This document shows, in pieces, positions 6,875 to 12,696 of a stretch of 15,140 nucleotides of DNA. Numbering within the stretch: the first letter of the stretch is position 1; every line of letters begins with the position of its first letter. The position numbers and the translations under genes are program-made. The DNA lies in the NCBI GenBank assembly GCA_021731185.1, contig JAKFXW010000044.1:1-15140 (forward strand), in the 5' to 3' direction. Source of the stretch: Gallionellaceae bacterium. GTDB taxonomy: Bacteria; Pseudomonadota; Gammaproteobacteria; Burkholderiales; Gallionellaceae. A model generated the notes under the pieces. The model searched no databases and was not told where the DNA came from. It saw only the letters and a list, made by a program, of their open reading frames with translations.

Positions 6875-7501
6875 ATGCTGAATCTGGATCATTTAATTAT
6901 TGAGTTTGATAAAGGTCTGCGAACATTGTTCGGCAGTGCACGCAGCACGCGGCCACACCCGGACGCTCATATTTCAAATGCAGCTATGGCAGAGGACGAA
7001 AAAAAACTTTCCATTGCTTTAATGCGCGTCAATCACAGCGGCGAAATCAGCGCGCAGGCCTTATATCAAGGGCAGGCATTGACTGCACGCGACCCTGCTG
7101 TGCAAAAAAAGTTGCACCAGGCAGCGCAGGAAGAGACCGATCATCTGGCGTGGACAGCGCAGCGCGTGCATGAACTCGGCGGTCATGTTAGCGTGTTTAA
7201 TCCACTGTGGTATAGCGGCTCGCTGGCTATTGGTGCATTGGCGGGATTGCTGGGAGATAAATGGAATTTGGGATTTTTAGCTGAGACTGAGCGGCAAGTC
7301 GGCGGACATTTGCAGGGACACCTGCAAAAGTTGCCCGAGCAAGATACCAAGAGCCGTGCAGTGGTCGCGCAGATGATTGCGGACGAAACCAGCCACGCGG
7401 AGATGGCGCAAAAGTTAGGCGGGGTGGATTTGCCGAAACCTTTGAAATTAGCGATGCAGGCCAGTGCCAAAGTAATGACGGGGTCTTCGTATTGGGCCTA
7501 A
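6875..7501 (+). CDS. coq7: Demethoxyubiquinone hydroxylase Coq7
   Basis: 208 residues, a di-iron membrane-associated monooxygenase that adds the C6 hydroxyl in ubiquinone biosynthesis. Likely iron ligands are visible: E57 in 'NHSGEISA', E87xxH90 in 'QEETDHLAW', a Glu in 'LAETERQVGGHL' (137/139), and E171xxH174 in 'IADETSHAEMA'. I chose ATG 6875, with GGAG at 6863-6866 (8-nt spacing), over the longer frame from 6788: the extra 29 residues have no family counterpart and the usual start is 'MLNLDHLI'. It is transcribed alone, away from queA. Its TAA is followed within 35 nt by family C repeat sequence. The presence of Coq7 rather than the flavin enzyme UbiF fits many beta- and some gammaproteobacteria. 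Confidence 0.95.
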   Translation: MLNLDHLIIEFDKGLRTLFGSARSTRPHPDAHISNAAMAEDEKKLSIALMRVNHSGEISAQALYQGQALTARDPAVQKKLHQAAQEETDHLAWTAQRVHELGGHVSVFNPLWYSGSLAIGALAGLLGDKWNLGFLAETERQVGGHLQGHLQKLPEQDTKSRAVVAQMIADETSHAEMAQKLGGVDLPKPLKLAMQASAKVMTGSSYWA

Positions 7502-7580
7502 TTCCAATTCTCATTAGAAACAGTGTTAATTGTAATTCCATTTCTAATTTAATAATGTCAGATTGTTCCCTCACCCTTTT

Positions 7581-7628
7581 TCCCTCTCCCGGAGGGAGAG
7601 GGATGCAAAGTCCTTCTCCCTCCGGGAG
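7581..7628. repeat. GC-rich double palindrome (CCCTCTCCC type)
   Basis: TCCCTCTCCC (7581-7590), loop GGA, GGGAGAGGGA (7594-7603) is a perfect 10-bp stem. The overlapping sequence ctcccggagggaga (7586-7599) is also a perfect 14-bp inverted repeat of tctccctccgggag (7615-7628), so alternative folds compete. This resembles the short 'CCCTCTCCC' intergenic palindromes that are widespread in proteobacteria. It may serve as a transcription end for coq7 and osmC, but no T-run follows. Confidence 0.7.
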
Positions 7629-7679
7629 CACCAAAGGCAGGCAATCCGCTATCTGGCAAGCCGGATGCGGAATTGACAC
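7628..7679 (+). repeat. Repeat family B, diverged copy 1
   Basis: It starts gcaccaaaggcaggcaat and ends ggaattgacac, like the two other copies. Its central hairpin has a different sequence (cgctatctggc / gccggatgcg, ten pairs with one bulged T and one G-T) but the same position, i.e. compensatory change. It is nested inside the family C element. Confidence 0.6.
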
Positions 7680-7744
7680 AAGGGTTGGGATGAGGGAGCA
7701 AGATTAAGGGCTTGGTAAATTAAAATTGGAATAATGCTACTCCT

Positions 7745-7800
7745 GCACCAAAGGTAGGCAATTCTCTCAGCTCTGGCGAGCTTGAGAAGTTGACACCACC
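7745..7800 (+). repeat. Repeat family B, copy 2, overlapping the osmC 3' end
   Basis: Begins gcaccaaaggtaggcaat and ends gaagttgacaccacc; about 85-90 percent identical by eye to the copy at 12173-12228. The centre folds as tctcagctc-tggc-gagcttgaga (nine pairs, one bulge). The right half of the repeat, read on the minus strand, encodes residues 136-145 and the stop of the OsmC-family protein. Confidence 0.8.
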
Positions 7801-8204
7801 ACCTCAAAATCATGTGTGATGTCCGCCATTTTGCCGAGCATGATCGAAGCCGAGCAGTATTTTTCTGCGGATAAATGAATAGCGCGTTCGACTTGCTCGG
7901 GCTTAAGGTCTTTACCTGTGACGACAAAATGAAAATGTATTTTGGTAAATACTTTGGGATCTTCTGCTGCGCGTTCTGAAATAATTTCAAGCACACAATC
8001 GGTTACTTGCTGCCGACTTTTTTTGAGAATGTGGATCACATCATAAGCCGTGCACCCGCCCGTGCCGAGCAATACCATCTCCATTGGTCGCGGTCCTAAA
8101 TTACGCCCGCCACCGCTGGGCGGCCCATCCATCAACACCGAATGTCCGCTTTCTGTTTCACCCAGAAATGAAACCTGTTCTACCCATTTGATTCGTGCTT
8201 TCAT
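7767..8204 (-). CDS. OsmC/Ohr-family protein (YhfA-like)
   Basis: 145 residues. 'MKARIKWVEQVSFLGETESG' followed by 'PMEMVLLGTGGCTAYDVIHI' and 'VTGKDLKPEQVERAIHLSAEKYCSAS' match the YhfA branch of the OsmC family. The two conserved cysteines C51 and C117 are those that act in peroxide reduction in Ohr/OsmC; whether YhfA-type proteins do this is not established. E. coli YhfA (134 residues) ends at '...ITHSYEVVAA'. This protein ends '...ITHDFEVV' plus the extra VSTSQARQS, and these last ten codons (136-145) lie in a copy of repeat family B, so the C-terminus is repeat-derived. A GAGG about 10 nt upstream supports ATG 8204. The gene lies downstream of the DUF218 gene, probably in one transcript. 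Confidence 0.9.
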   Translation of the reverse strand: MKARIKWVEQVSFLGETESGHSVLMDGPPSGGGRNLGPRPMEMVLLGTGGCTAYDVIHILKKSRQQVTDCVLEIISERAAEDPKVFTKIHFHFVVTGKDLKPEQVERAIHLSAEKYCSASIMLGKMADITHDFEVVVSTSQARQS

Positions 8205-8229
8205 TAATATTTACCTCATCCAAAAATTT

Positions 8230-8265
8230 ACATTGTCCCCTCATTGTCCCCTTGTGGGATGTGGG
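8230..8265 (-). repeat. Repeat family A, copy 3 plus half copy
   Basis: A full copy, cattgtccccttgtgggatg at 8242-8261 plus tggg (extended form), is preceded by a half copy acattgtcccc (8230-8240), as if the outer end had duplicated. It lies between the DUF218 gene and the osmC-like gene, in the sense orientation relative to both, about 25 nt upstream of the osmC-like start. Confidence 0.85.
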
Positions 8266-8279
8266 ATATATTCGCCACG

Positions 8280-9050
8280 TCAGGATTTTAAGCGATACCA
8301 CAATATTCCTATCACTTCACGTATAAAAATTCGACTATGCCGCAATCCGTCCGCGTTCGGAACAAAGCTCAGCAGGTCGGTGCGATAGCGCGTGGTATAA
8401 GCGGTGGGTGCAGGGATCACCTCAAACCCAGCAGCTTGAAATGCTTGCTTAGCACGCGGCATGTGCCAGGCATGAGTTACCAAATAAATGCGTTTAATGC
8501 CCAGCGTGTGTAACATCGCATAACTGTTGTGCGCATTTTCAAGCGTGTTGTTTGATGAACTTTCTACCCAACGCACGGGCACTTGAAATTCTTGTTGCAA
8601 CACGCTCTGCATTTGCTGCCCTTCGGAGATAGCATTGCCTAATGGATTTCCGCCACTTACCAGTATGGGCAACTGCGTTTCGCGCTGCAATTTTGCACCA
8701 TAGCGCAAGCGCACCAAAGTCCCTGTGCCGACTGTATCAATGCTTTGATATTCGGGTGGGGAAAAATAAGTCCCCGCACCCAAAATGATTATGGCCTCGG
8801 CTTCACCTTTTTGCCTTTTTGCAATTTCAATGCGGGTCAATACTGGCGGTGACGTTTCTAGTAACCGTAATGCGCTATCAGAAAAATAGGGGGTGGAGCT
8901 TATCCACAGCAATGCTAAAGATACCGCGACCAATGCGCGCGCCAATTTTGCATGACGATTCCATAGCACGCAGCCGATTACACCTGCTAGTATGAAGCTC
9001 AGTGGCGGCAGTAAAAACGCGCTCAGTAAATTAGTAAAAAACCATGCCAT
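8280..9050 (-). CDS. ElyC/YdcF-like DUF218 membrane protein
   Basis: 256 residues. Two N-terminal membrane segments (about 3-28 'FFTNLLSAFLLPPLSFILAG' and 36-55 'LARALVAVSLALLWIS') precede a DUF218 domain. That domain contains 'AIIILGAGTYFSPPEY', 'LRYGAKLQRETQLPILVSGG', 'RWVESSSNNTLENAHNSYAM' and 'IKRIYLVTHAWHMPRAKQAF'. This arrangement is that of E. coli ElyC (YcbC), which affects envelope and peptidoglycan biogenesis; the biochemical activity of DUF218 proteins is not known. It diverges from rplM and is followed 75 nt later by the osmC-like gene. I avoid the symbol elyC because several paralogous DUF218 proteins share this layout. Confidence 0.85.
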   Translation of the reverse strand: MAWFFTNLLSAFLLPPLSFILAGVIGCVLWNRHAKLARALVAVSLALLWISSTPYFSDSALRLLETSPPVLTRIEIAKRQKGEAEAIIILGAGTYFSPPEYQSIDTVGTGTLVRLRYGAKLQRETQLPILVSGGNPLGNAISEGQQMQSVLQQEFQVPVRWVESSSNNTLENAHNSYAMLHTLGIKRIYLVTHAWHMPRAKQAFQAAGFEVIPAPTAYTTRYRTDLLSFVPNADGLRHSRIFIREVIGILWYRLKS

Positions 9051-9124
9051 GGCGTTAGATAAGGTTCAAGTAATTGGAAACAATCATCATCGCCTCAGGT
9101 TTTTGAGATGTACTTCAGGTATGT

Positions 9125-9154
9125 TTGACAGGGTGCGGTAGGCTGGCATAGAAT
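9125..9154 (+). promoter_or_regulatory. Sigma70-type promoter of rplM-rpsI
   Basis: TTGACA (9125-9130, perfect -35), an 18-bp spacer and TAGAAT (9149-9154, -10). Transcription would start around 9161 and leave a leader of about 70 nt before rplM. This is the strongest promoter match in the window and suits a ribosomal-protein operon. Confidence 0.75.
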
Positions 9155-9170
9155 GCGCCCTTTTTTGCAG

Positions 9171-9208
9171 TGCGCCCATGTCTGCATTTCGCTTGATTGG
9201 GGAGCGCA
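9171..9208 (+). promoter_or_regulatory. Possible leader hairpin upstream of rplM
   Basis: TGCGC (9171-9175) can pair with GCGCA (9204-9208), with further C-G pairs near the base, in the leader between the promoter and the rplM ribosome-binding site. L13 regulates its own operon through the leader in several bacteria; whether this small stem does that here is an inference. Confidence 0.3.
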
Positions 9209-9230
9209 TTTTATCTGTATTGGAAGTGCT

Positions 9231-9668
9231 ATGAAAACTTTTTCCGCAAAACCTCATGAAGTGCAACACGACTGGTATCTGGTCGATGCTGCTGAAAAAA
9301 CACTGGGACGCTTGGCCAGCCAGATTGCGGCGCGCCTGCGCGGCAAACACAAGGTGATTTACACCCCGCACGTTGATACGGGTGACTTTATTGTAGTAGT
9401 TAATGCACAAAAATTACGCGTAACTGGAAAAAAGGCCGAGAACAAGGTATATCATCGTCATACGGGCTATCCCGGTGGTCTCTACACAACCAATTTCGCC
9501 AAGCTACAAAAACGCTTTCCTGAGCGTGTGTTGCAAAAAGCAGTTAAAGGCATGTTGCCAAAAGGCCCGTTGGGGTATGCCATGCTGAGCAAATTGAAAG
9601 TGTACGGTGGTGCGACTCACCCCCATGCTGCACAACAGCCGAAACCGATTGATTTATTGAAAGCCTGA
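9231..9668 (+). CDS. rplM: 50S ribosomal protein L13
   Basis: 145 residues, close to the 142 of E. coli L13. Family stretches include 'DWYLVDAAEKTLGRLASQIA', 'LRGKHKVIYTPHVDTGDFIV', 'KVYHRHTGYPGGL', 'AVKGMLPKGPLG' and 'LKVYGGATHPHAAQQP'. An open frame extends upstream to 9153 but would begin inside the promoter. ATG 9231, preceded by GGAAG, matches the conserved start 'MKTFSAKPHEV'. It is followed after only 2 nt by rpsI, the universal rplM-rpsI operon. Confidence 0.98.
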   Translation: MKTFSAKPHEVQHDWYLVDAAEKTLGRLASQIAARLRGKHKVIYTPHVDTGDFIVVVNAQKLRVTGKKAENKVYHRHTGYPGGLYTTNFAKLQKRFPERVLQKAVKGMLPKGPLGYAMLSKLKVYGGATHPHAAQQPKPIDLLKA

Positions 9669-9670
9669 TT

Positions 9671-10063
9671 ATGAGCGTAACTTACAATTATGGAACTGGT
9701 CGTCGCAAAAGTGCCGTTGCGCGTGTGTTTATCAAGCCTGGCAAAGGCGCTATCGTAGTGAACGATAAGCCACTGGATATATTTTTCTCACGCGAAACGG
9801 GTCGCATGGTGGTGCGTCAGCCGCTGGAATTAACAGATACACTGACTAAATTTGACATCATGGTTAACGTGTTTGGCGGTGGCGAGTCTGGTCAGGCAGG
9901 TGCAGTACGACATGGCATTACCCGTGCGCTAATTGACTTTGATGAAACATTGCGCCCTGTGCTTAGAAAAGCCGGGTTGGTTACGCGTGATGCACGTGAA
10001 GTTGAACGTAAAAAAGTGGGCTTACGCAAAGCGCGTCGCCGCAAGCAGTTCTCCAAGCGTTAA
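9671..10063 (+). CDS. rpsI: 30S ribosomal protein S9
   Basis: 130 residues, exactly the family length. 'YNYGTGRRKSAVARVFIKPG' at the start, 'GGGESGQAGAVRHGITRAL' in the middle, and the basic tail 'KKVGLRKARRRKQFSKR', whose terminal SKR contacts P-site tRNA. It is co-transcribed with rplM. A rho-independent terminator follows about 55 nt after the stop. Confidence 0.98.
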   Translation: MSVTYNYGTGRRKSAVARVFIKPGKGAIVVNDKPLDIFFSRETGRMVVRQPLELTDTLTKFDIMVNVFGGGESGQAGAVRHGITRALIDFDETLRPVLRKAGLVTRDAREVERKKVGLRKARRRKQFSKR

Positions 10064-10070
10064 GCTGTTT

Positions 10071-10088
10071 CATTGTCCCCCTGTGGGG
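10071..10088 (-). repeat. Repeat family A, copy 4
   Basis: cattgtccccctgtgggg, starting 8 nt after the rpsI stop. The hairpin stem is CCCC/GGGG; the loop carries one change (CTGT) relative to the usual TTGT on this strand. Confidence 0.8.
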
Positions 10089-10117
10089 CGGCGGACTTTA
10101 AAAAACTGCCTTTGGGA

Positions 10118-10142
10118 AAAAGCCGCCTTCGGGCGGTTTTTT
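10118..10142 (+). terminator. Rho-independent terminator of rplM-rpsI
   Basis: CCGCC (10123-10127), a TTCG tetraloop and GGCGG (10132-10136), extended by flanking A-T pairs and followed by a run of six T's. A textbook intrinsic terminator; the upstream A-run means it may also work on the other strand. Confidence 0.92.
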
Positions 10143-10161
10143 CATTGTATGATTCGCAACA

Positions 10162-10187
10162 ACATTGTCCCCTTGTGGGATGTGTGG
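10162..10187 (-). repeat. Repeat family A, copy 5 (extended form)
   Basis: acattgtccccttgtgggat followed by gtgtgg, directly downstream of the rpsI terminator and upstream of argC. Same orientation as copy 4, so the terminator is bracketed by two family A copies. Confidence 0.85.
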
Positions 10188-10216
10188 CTTGTCGTTTCGA
10201 GCCAGACTGATTTCCA

Positions 10217-10258
10217 GCAACTATTATCCAGCAACGATTATCCGGCAACGATTATCCG
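10217..10258 (+). repeat. Three tandem 14-bp units upstream of argC
   Basis: gcaactattatcca (10217-10230), gcaacgattatccg (10231-10244) and gcaacgattatccg (10245-10258); the last two are identical and the first differs at two positions. The array ends 21 nt before the argC start, inside the presumed 5' leader. A similar word (gataatatccggcaag) occurs upstream of rfbB at 13086-13101. It could be a regulator-binding array or simple slippage. Confidence 0.8.
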
Positions 10259-10279
10259 GCAAGATGAACAGAGACAAAA

Positions 10280-11308
10280 ATGATTAAAGTAGGGATCGTA
10301 GGAGGCACAGGTTACACCGGCGTTGAGCTGCTGCGTTTGCTGGCACTGCATCCGAAGGTGGACTTGCGCGTCATTACTTCCCGTTCTGATGCGGGCATGC
10401 CCGTTAGCCAGATGTTTCCTAGTTTGCGTGGATACGTGGAGTTGGCCTTTACGCATCCTGACCAAGCTCAGTTGTCGGACTGTGATTTAGTATTTTTCGC
10501 TACGCCCAACGGCATAGCAATGCAGGAAGCCCCCGCATTATTGAAGGCGGGAGTGCGGGTGATTGATCTGGCGGCTGATTTCCGCATTCAAGATGTGGCA
10601 CTTTGGGAAAAATGGTATGGTATGAAACACGCCTGCCCGCAATTAATTGAACAAGCCGTCTATGGCTTGCCTGAGGTAAACCGTGCAGAAATTCGTCAGG
10701 CACGTTTGGTTGCCAACCCCGGCTGTTATCCCACTGCGGTGCAATTAGGTTTTATTCCATTACTGGAGGCCGGTTTGGTTGACCGTAATAATCTTATAGC
10801 GGATGCCAAATCCGGCGTATCGGGTGCTGGGCGGCGCGCGGAAATAGGTGCGCTTTTAGCGGAGGCTGGCGATAACTTCAAGGCTTATAATGTTGCGGGA
10901 CATCGTCACTTGCCCGAGATTAAACAAGGATTAGCGCGTGCTGCAGGACATGATGTGGGCTTAACTTTTGTACCGCACTTGACACCGATGATACGGGGTA
11001 TACATGCTACTCTGTACGCGCACATTGAGCGTGAGGCGGAGTTGCAAGCCTTGTACGAGCTGCGTTACAAGGATGAACCGTTTGTGGATGTCATGCCTGC
11101 TGGCAGCCACCCAGAAACACGCTCGGTGCGCGGCGCAAATGTTTGCCGCATTGCGTTGCATCGTCCGCAGCAAGGTAATGTGCTGGTGATTTTGTCAGTG
11201 ATTGATAACTTGGTGAAGGGTGCAGCAGGACAAGCAGTGCAGAACATGAACATTATGTTTGGCTTGCCCGAGACCACCGCGCTTACTAACGTCCCCTTGC
11301 TTCCTTAA
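10280..11308 (+). CDS. argC: N-acetyl-gamma-glutamyl-phosphate reductase
   Basis: 342 residues. ArgC reduces N-acetylglutamyl phosphate to the semialdehyde, the third step of arginine synthesis, using NADPH. The Rossmann motif GIVGGTGYTGVELLR is at the N-terminus. The catalytic C149 lies in 'VANPGCYPTA', with 'SGVSGAGR' and 'GHRHLPEI' after it, and 'VPHLTPMIRGI' marks the C-terminal domain. Length agrees with the family (about 340). ATG 10280 has only a weak GAGA-type ribosome-binding site. Ribosomal genes followed by argC is a common order in betaproteobacteria. It probably has its own promoter since the rpsI terminator lies between, but I cannot place one with confidence. Confidence 0.97.
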   Translation: MIKVGIVGGTGYTGVELLRLLALHPKVDLRVITSRSDAGMPVSQMFPSLRGYVELAFTHPDQAQLSDCDLVFFATPNGIAMQEAPALLKAGVRVIDLAADFRIQDVALWEKWYGMKHACPQLIEQAVYGLPEVNRAEIRQARLVANPGCYPTAVQLGFIPLLEAGLVDRNNLIADAKSGVSGAGRRAEIGALLAEAGDNFKAYNVAGHRHLPEIKQGLARAAGHDVGLTFVPHLTPMIRGIHATLYAHIEREAELQALYELRYKDEPFVDVMPAGSHPETRSVRGANVCRIALHRPQQGNVLVILSVIDNLVKGAAGQAVQNMNIMFGLPETTALTNVPLLP

Positions 11309-11318
11309 AATCGAACAG

Positions 11319-12122
11319 ATGGAACGCCCCAAATACTTCCGACAAATTGAGCGCAGGATAAACACCTCTAGGCGAAACTTGTTGGTGAAGCCACAGACAC
11401 CTTGGTATATAAGGGTAATATGGACATTGCTTTTTGTGCTGACTATGGGAGGAATCAGCTGGTGGTCATATATTTCAGGCTTAGAATCGGCGGGATTTAA
11501 TCGGCAGCAAGCGGAAATAGAATTAGCGCAACGACGCGATCAAGCTGAAATACATCTGGCCGAGATCGCCCAACTCTCCAGTGAGGTCGCCTCGTTTGAA
11601 CGGCAGGTTCAGATGGAACGCGCGACCAATGCAGAATTGATGAAACAGGTTAAAAATGTAAACGAGGAAAATGTGCGCCTTAACGAAGACTTAACGCTCT
11701 TCCAAACCTTGACTGTGCCTGGCACGCGCGACGGAAAACTGACCATCCAATACTTTAAAGTGGAGCGCGACACCTTGCCCGATGAGTATCGCTACCGCCT
11801 GTTCCTGGTGCAAGGCGGGCAAAAACGGATGCCGGCATTTCAAGGGAAATTTCAATTATTAGTGAACATCCGTCAAGGCGATAACCAATCCGTGCTGATA
11901 TTCCCGCAAGAAAATTTGCCCACCGCAGATGAAGAGCGAAAGATTGATGACATGGAGCGTCCTTTGGACAATATGGTCTATCAATTGAATTTCAAATATT
12001 ACCAGCGCATTGAACGTAGTTTCAGGATACAACCCGGTGCATCAATCGAGAGTGTAGAAGTGCGGATTTACAAACAAGGTGTGAATGAGCCAAAAATAAA
12101 ACGGAGTGTGACGCTGTCTTAA
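11319..12122 (+). CDS. DUF6776-type membrane-anchored coiled-coil protein
   Basis: 267 residues of unknown function. A basic N-terminal tail (residues 1-27) is followed by one membrane segment (about 29-52, 'WYIRVIWTLLFVLTMGGISW'). Next is a long coiled coil (about 60-130, rich in E, Q, A and L at heptad spacing) and a beta-rich C-terminal domain ('GKLTIQYFKVERD', 'GKFQLLVNIRQGD', 'QLNFKYYQRIERSF'). This matches what is annotated as DUF6776 in betaproteobacteria, normally between argC and a bactofilin gene, as here. The long frame reaches back into argC to 11259, but ATG 11319, 10 nt after the argC stop, gives the expected start. A role with the neighbouring bactofilin in cell-envelope shape is possible but unproven. 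Confidence 0.75.
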   Translation: MERPKYFRQIERRINTSRRNLLVKPQTPWYIRVIWTLLFVLTMGGISWWSYISGLESAGFNRQQAEIELAQRRDQAEIHLAEIAQLSSEVASFERQVQMERATNAELMKQVKNVNEENVRLNEDLTLFQTLTVPGTRDGKLTIQYFKVERDTLPDEYRYRLFLVQGGQKRMPAFQGKFQLLVNIRQGDNQSVLIFPQENLPTADEERKIDDMERPLDNMVYQLNFKYYQRIERSFRIQPGASIESVEVRIYKQGVNEPKIKRSVTLS

Positions 12123-12137
12123 TTACCAGTAAACAAC

Positions 12138-12156
12138 ACATTGTCCCCTTGTGGGG
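12138..12156 (-). repeat. Repeat family A, copy 6
   Basis: acattgtccccttgtgggg with a perfect CCCC-TTGT-GGGG stem, 15 nt after the DUF6776 stop. It is followed 16 nt later by repeat family B, so both families meet in this gap. Confidence 0.85.
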
Positions 12157-12172
12157 CTCAGTGGCATAATTA

Positions 12173-12228
12173 GCACTAAAGGTAGGCAATTCGCTAAGCT
12201 CTAGCGAGCTTGAGAAGTTGACACCACT
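12173..12228 (+). repeat. Repeat family B, copy 3
   Basis: gcactaaaggtaggcaattc through gaagttgacaccact, closely matching 7745-7800. The central hairpin aagctc-tagc-gagctt is perfect over six pairs and extends outward with one bulge. It lies between DUF6776 and the bactofilin gene and ends 28 nt before the bactofilin start. Confidence 0.8.
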
Positions 12229-12256
12229 AGCAGCGTAACTCATCAGAGGATAAAAT

Positions 12257-12676
12257 ATGTTTAAAAAGAAACATAGCAAACCACAAGAACGTATCGACTC
12301 GCTTATTGGCTCAGCAGCTAAGATAACGGGGGATTTAGCATTTAGTGGTGGCTTGCGTGTAGATGGCGAAATTTACGGCAACGTCACCGCCAAACCGGGC
12401 GAGCCGAGCACGCTCGTACTGAGCGAACATGGACGAATTGATGGCGATATCAGTGTGACACATCTGGTCGTAAACGGCATGGTCAACGGCACAGTGCGCG
12501 CCGAAGAATATATGGAACTGCAAAGCAAGGCTCGAATCACAGGTGATGTGCATTACAAGACTCTAGAGTTGCAACTGGGCGCGATTGCTGATGGTCGATT
12601 TATTTATCAGACCGAAAGCGCGTCCGACAAAGTAGTTACATTTAAGATTAGCAGTGTCGAGGCAAAAAGCACATAA
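12257..12676 (+). CDS. Bactofilin (polymer-forming cytoskeletal protein)
   Basis: 139 residues. A short basic tail with 'MFKKKHSK' is followed by the bactofilin beta-helix (about 17-115), built of repeating G/D turns: 'TGDLAFSGGLRVDGEIYGNV', 'LSEHGRIDGDISV', 'VVNGMVNGTVRAEEY', 'SKARITGDVHYKTLELQLGA'. Bactofilins polymerise without nucleotide at the inner face of the membrane and organise cell-wall or polar structures. A good ribosome-binding site (AGAGGA, 6 nt from ATG 12257) is present. The DUF6776-bactofilin-erpA order is conserved in betaproteobacteria. Confidence 0.93.
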   Translation: MFKKKHSKPQERIDSLIGSAAKITGDLAFSGGLRVDGEIYGNVTAKPGEPSTLVLSEHGRIDGDISVTHLVVNGMVNGTVRAEEYMELQSKARITGDVHYKTLELQLGAIADGRFIYQTESASDKVVTFKISSVEAKST

Positions 12677-12696
12677 ATATTTAAGGAGATTCCAAC

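Larger units (their letters stand above)
7536..7731. repeat. Family C palindromic element with nested GC-rich insert
   Basis: The outer arms match the 91-bp element at 5603-5693. The left arm is ttccatttctaatttaataa (from 7536) and the right arm 7681-7731 (agggttgggatgagggagca ... ttaaaattggaa); these are imperfect inverted repeats of each other. Between them lie about 110 bp absent from the simple copy: the CCCTCTCCC palindromes (7581-7628) and copy 1 of repeat family B (7628-7679). A further end-like sequence, attccaattctcatta, lies at 7501-7516. The element fills the gap between the convergent genes coq7 and osmC. Confidence 0.6.

Noticed and set aside
7492..7707. 71-codon frame between coq7 and osmC
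   Set aside because: Made almost entirely of repeat and palindrome sequence, starting inside coq7.
9933..10283. 116-codon frame from within rpsI through the terminator
   Set aside because: Shadow of rpsI continuing through the terminator and repeats; no start signal and no family resemblance.
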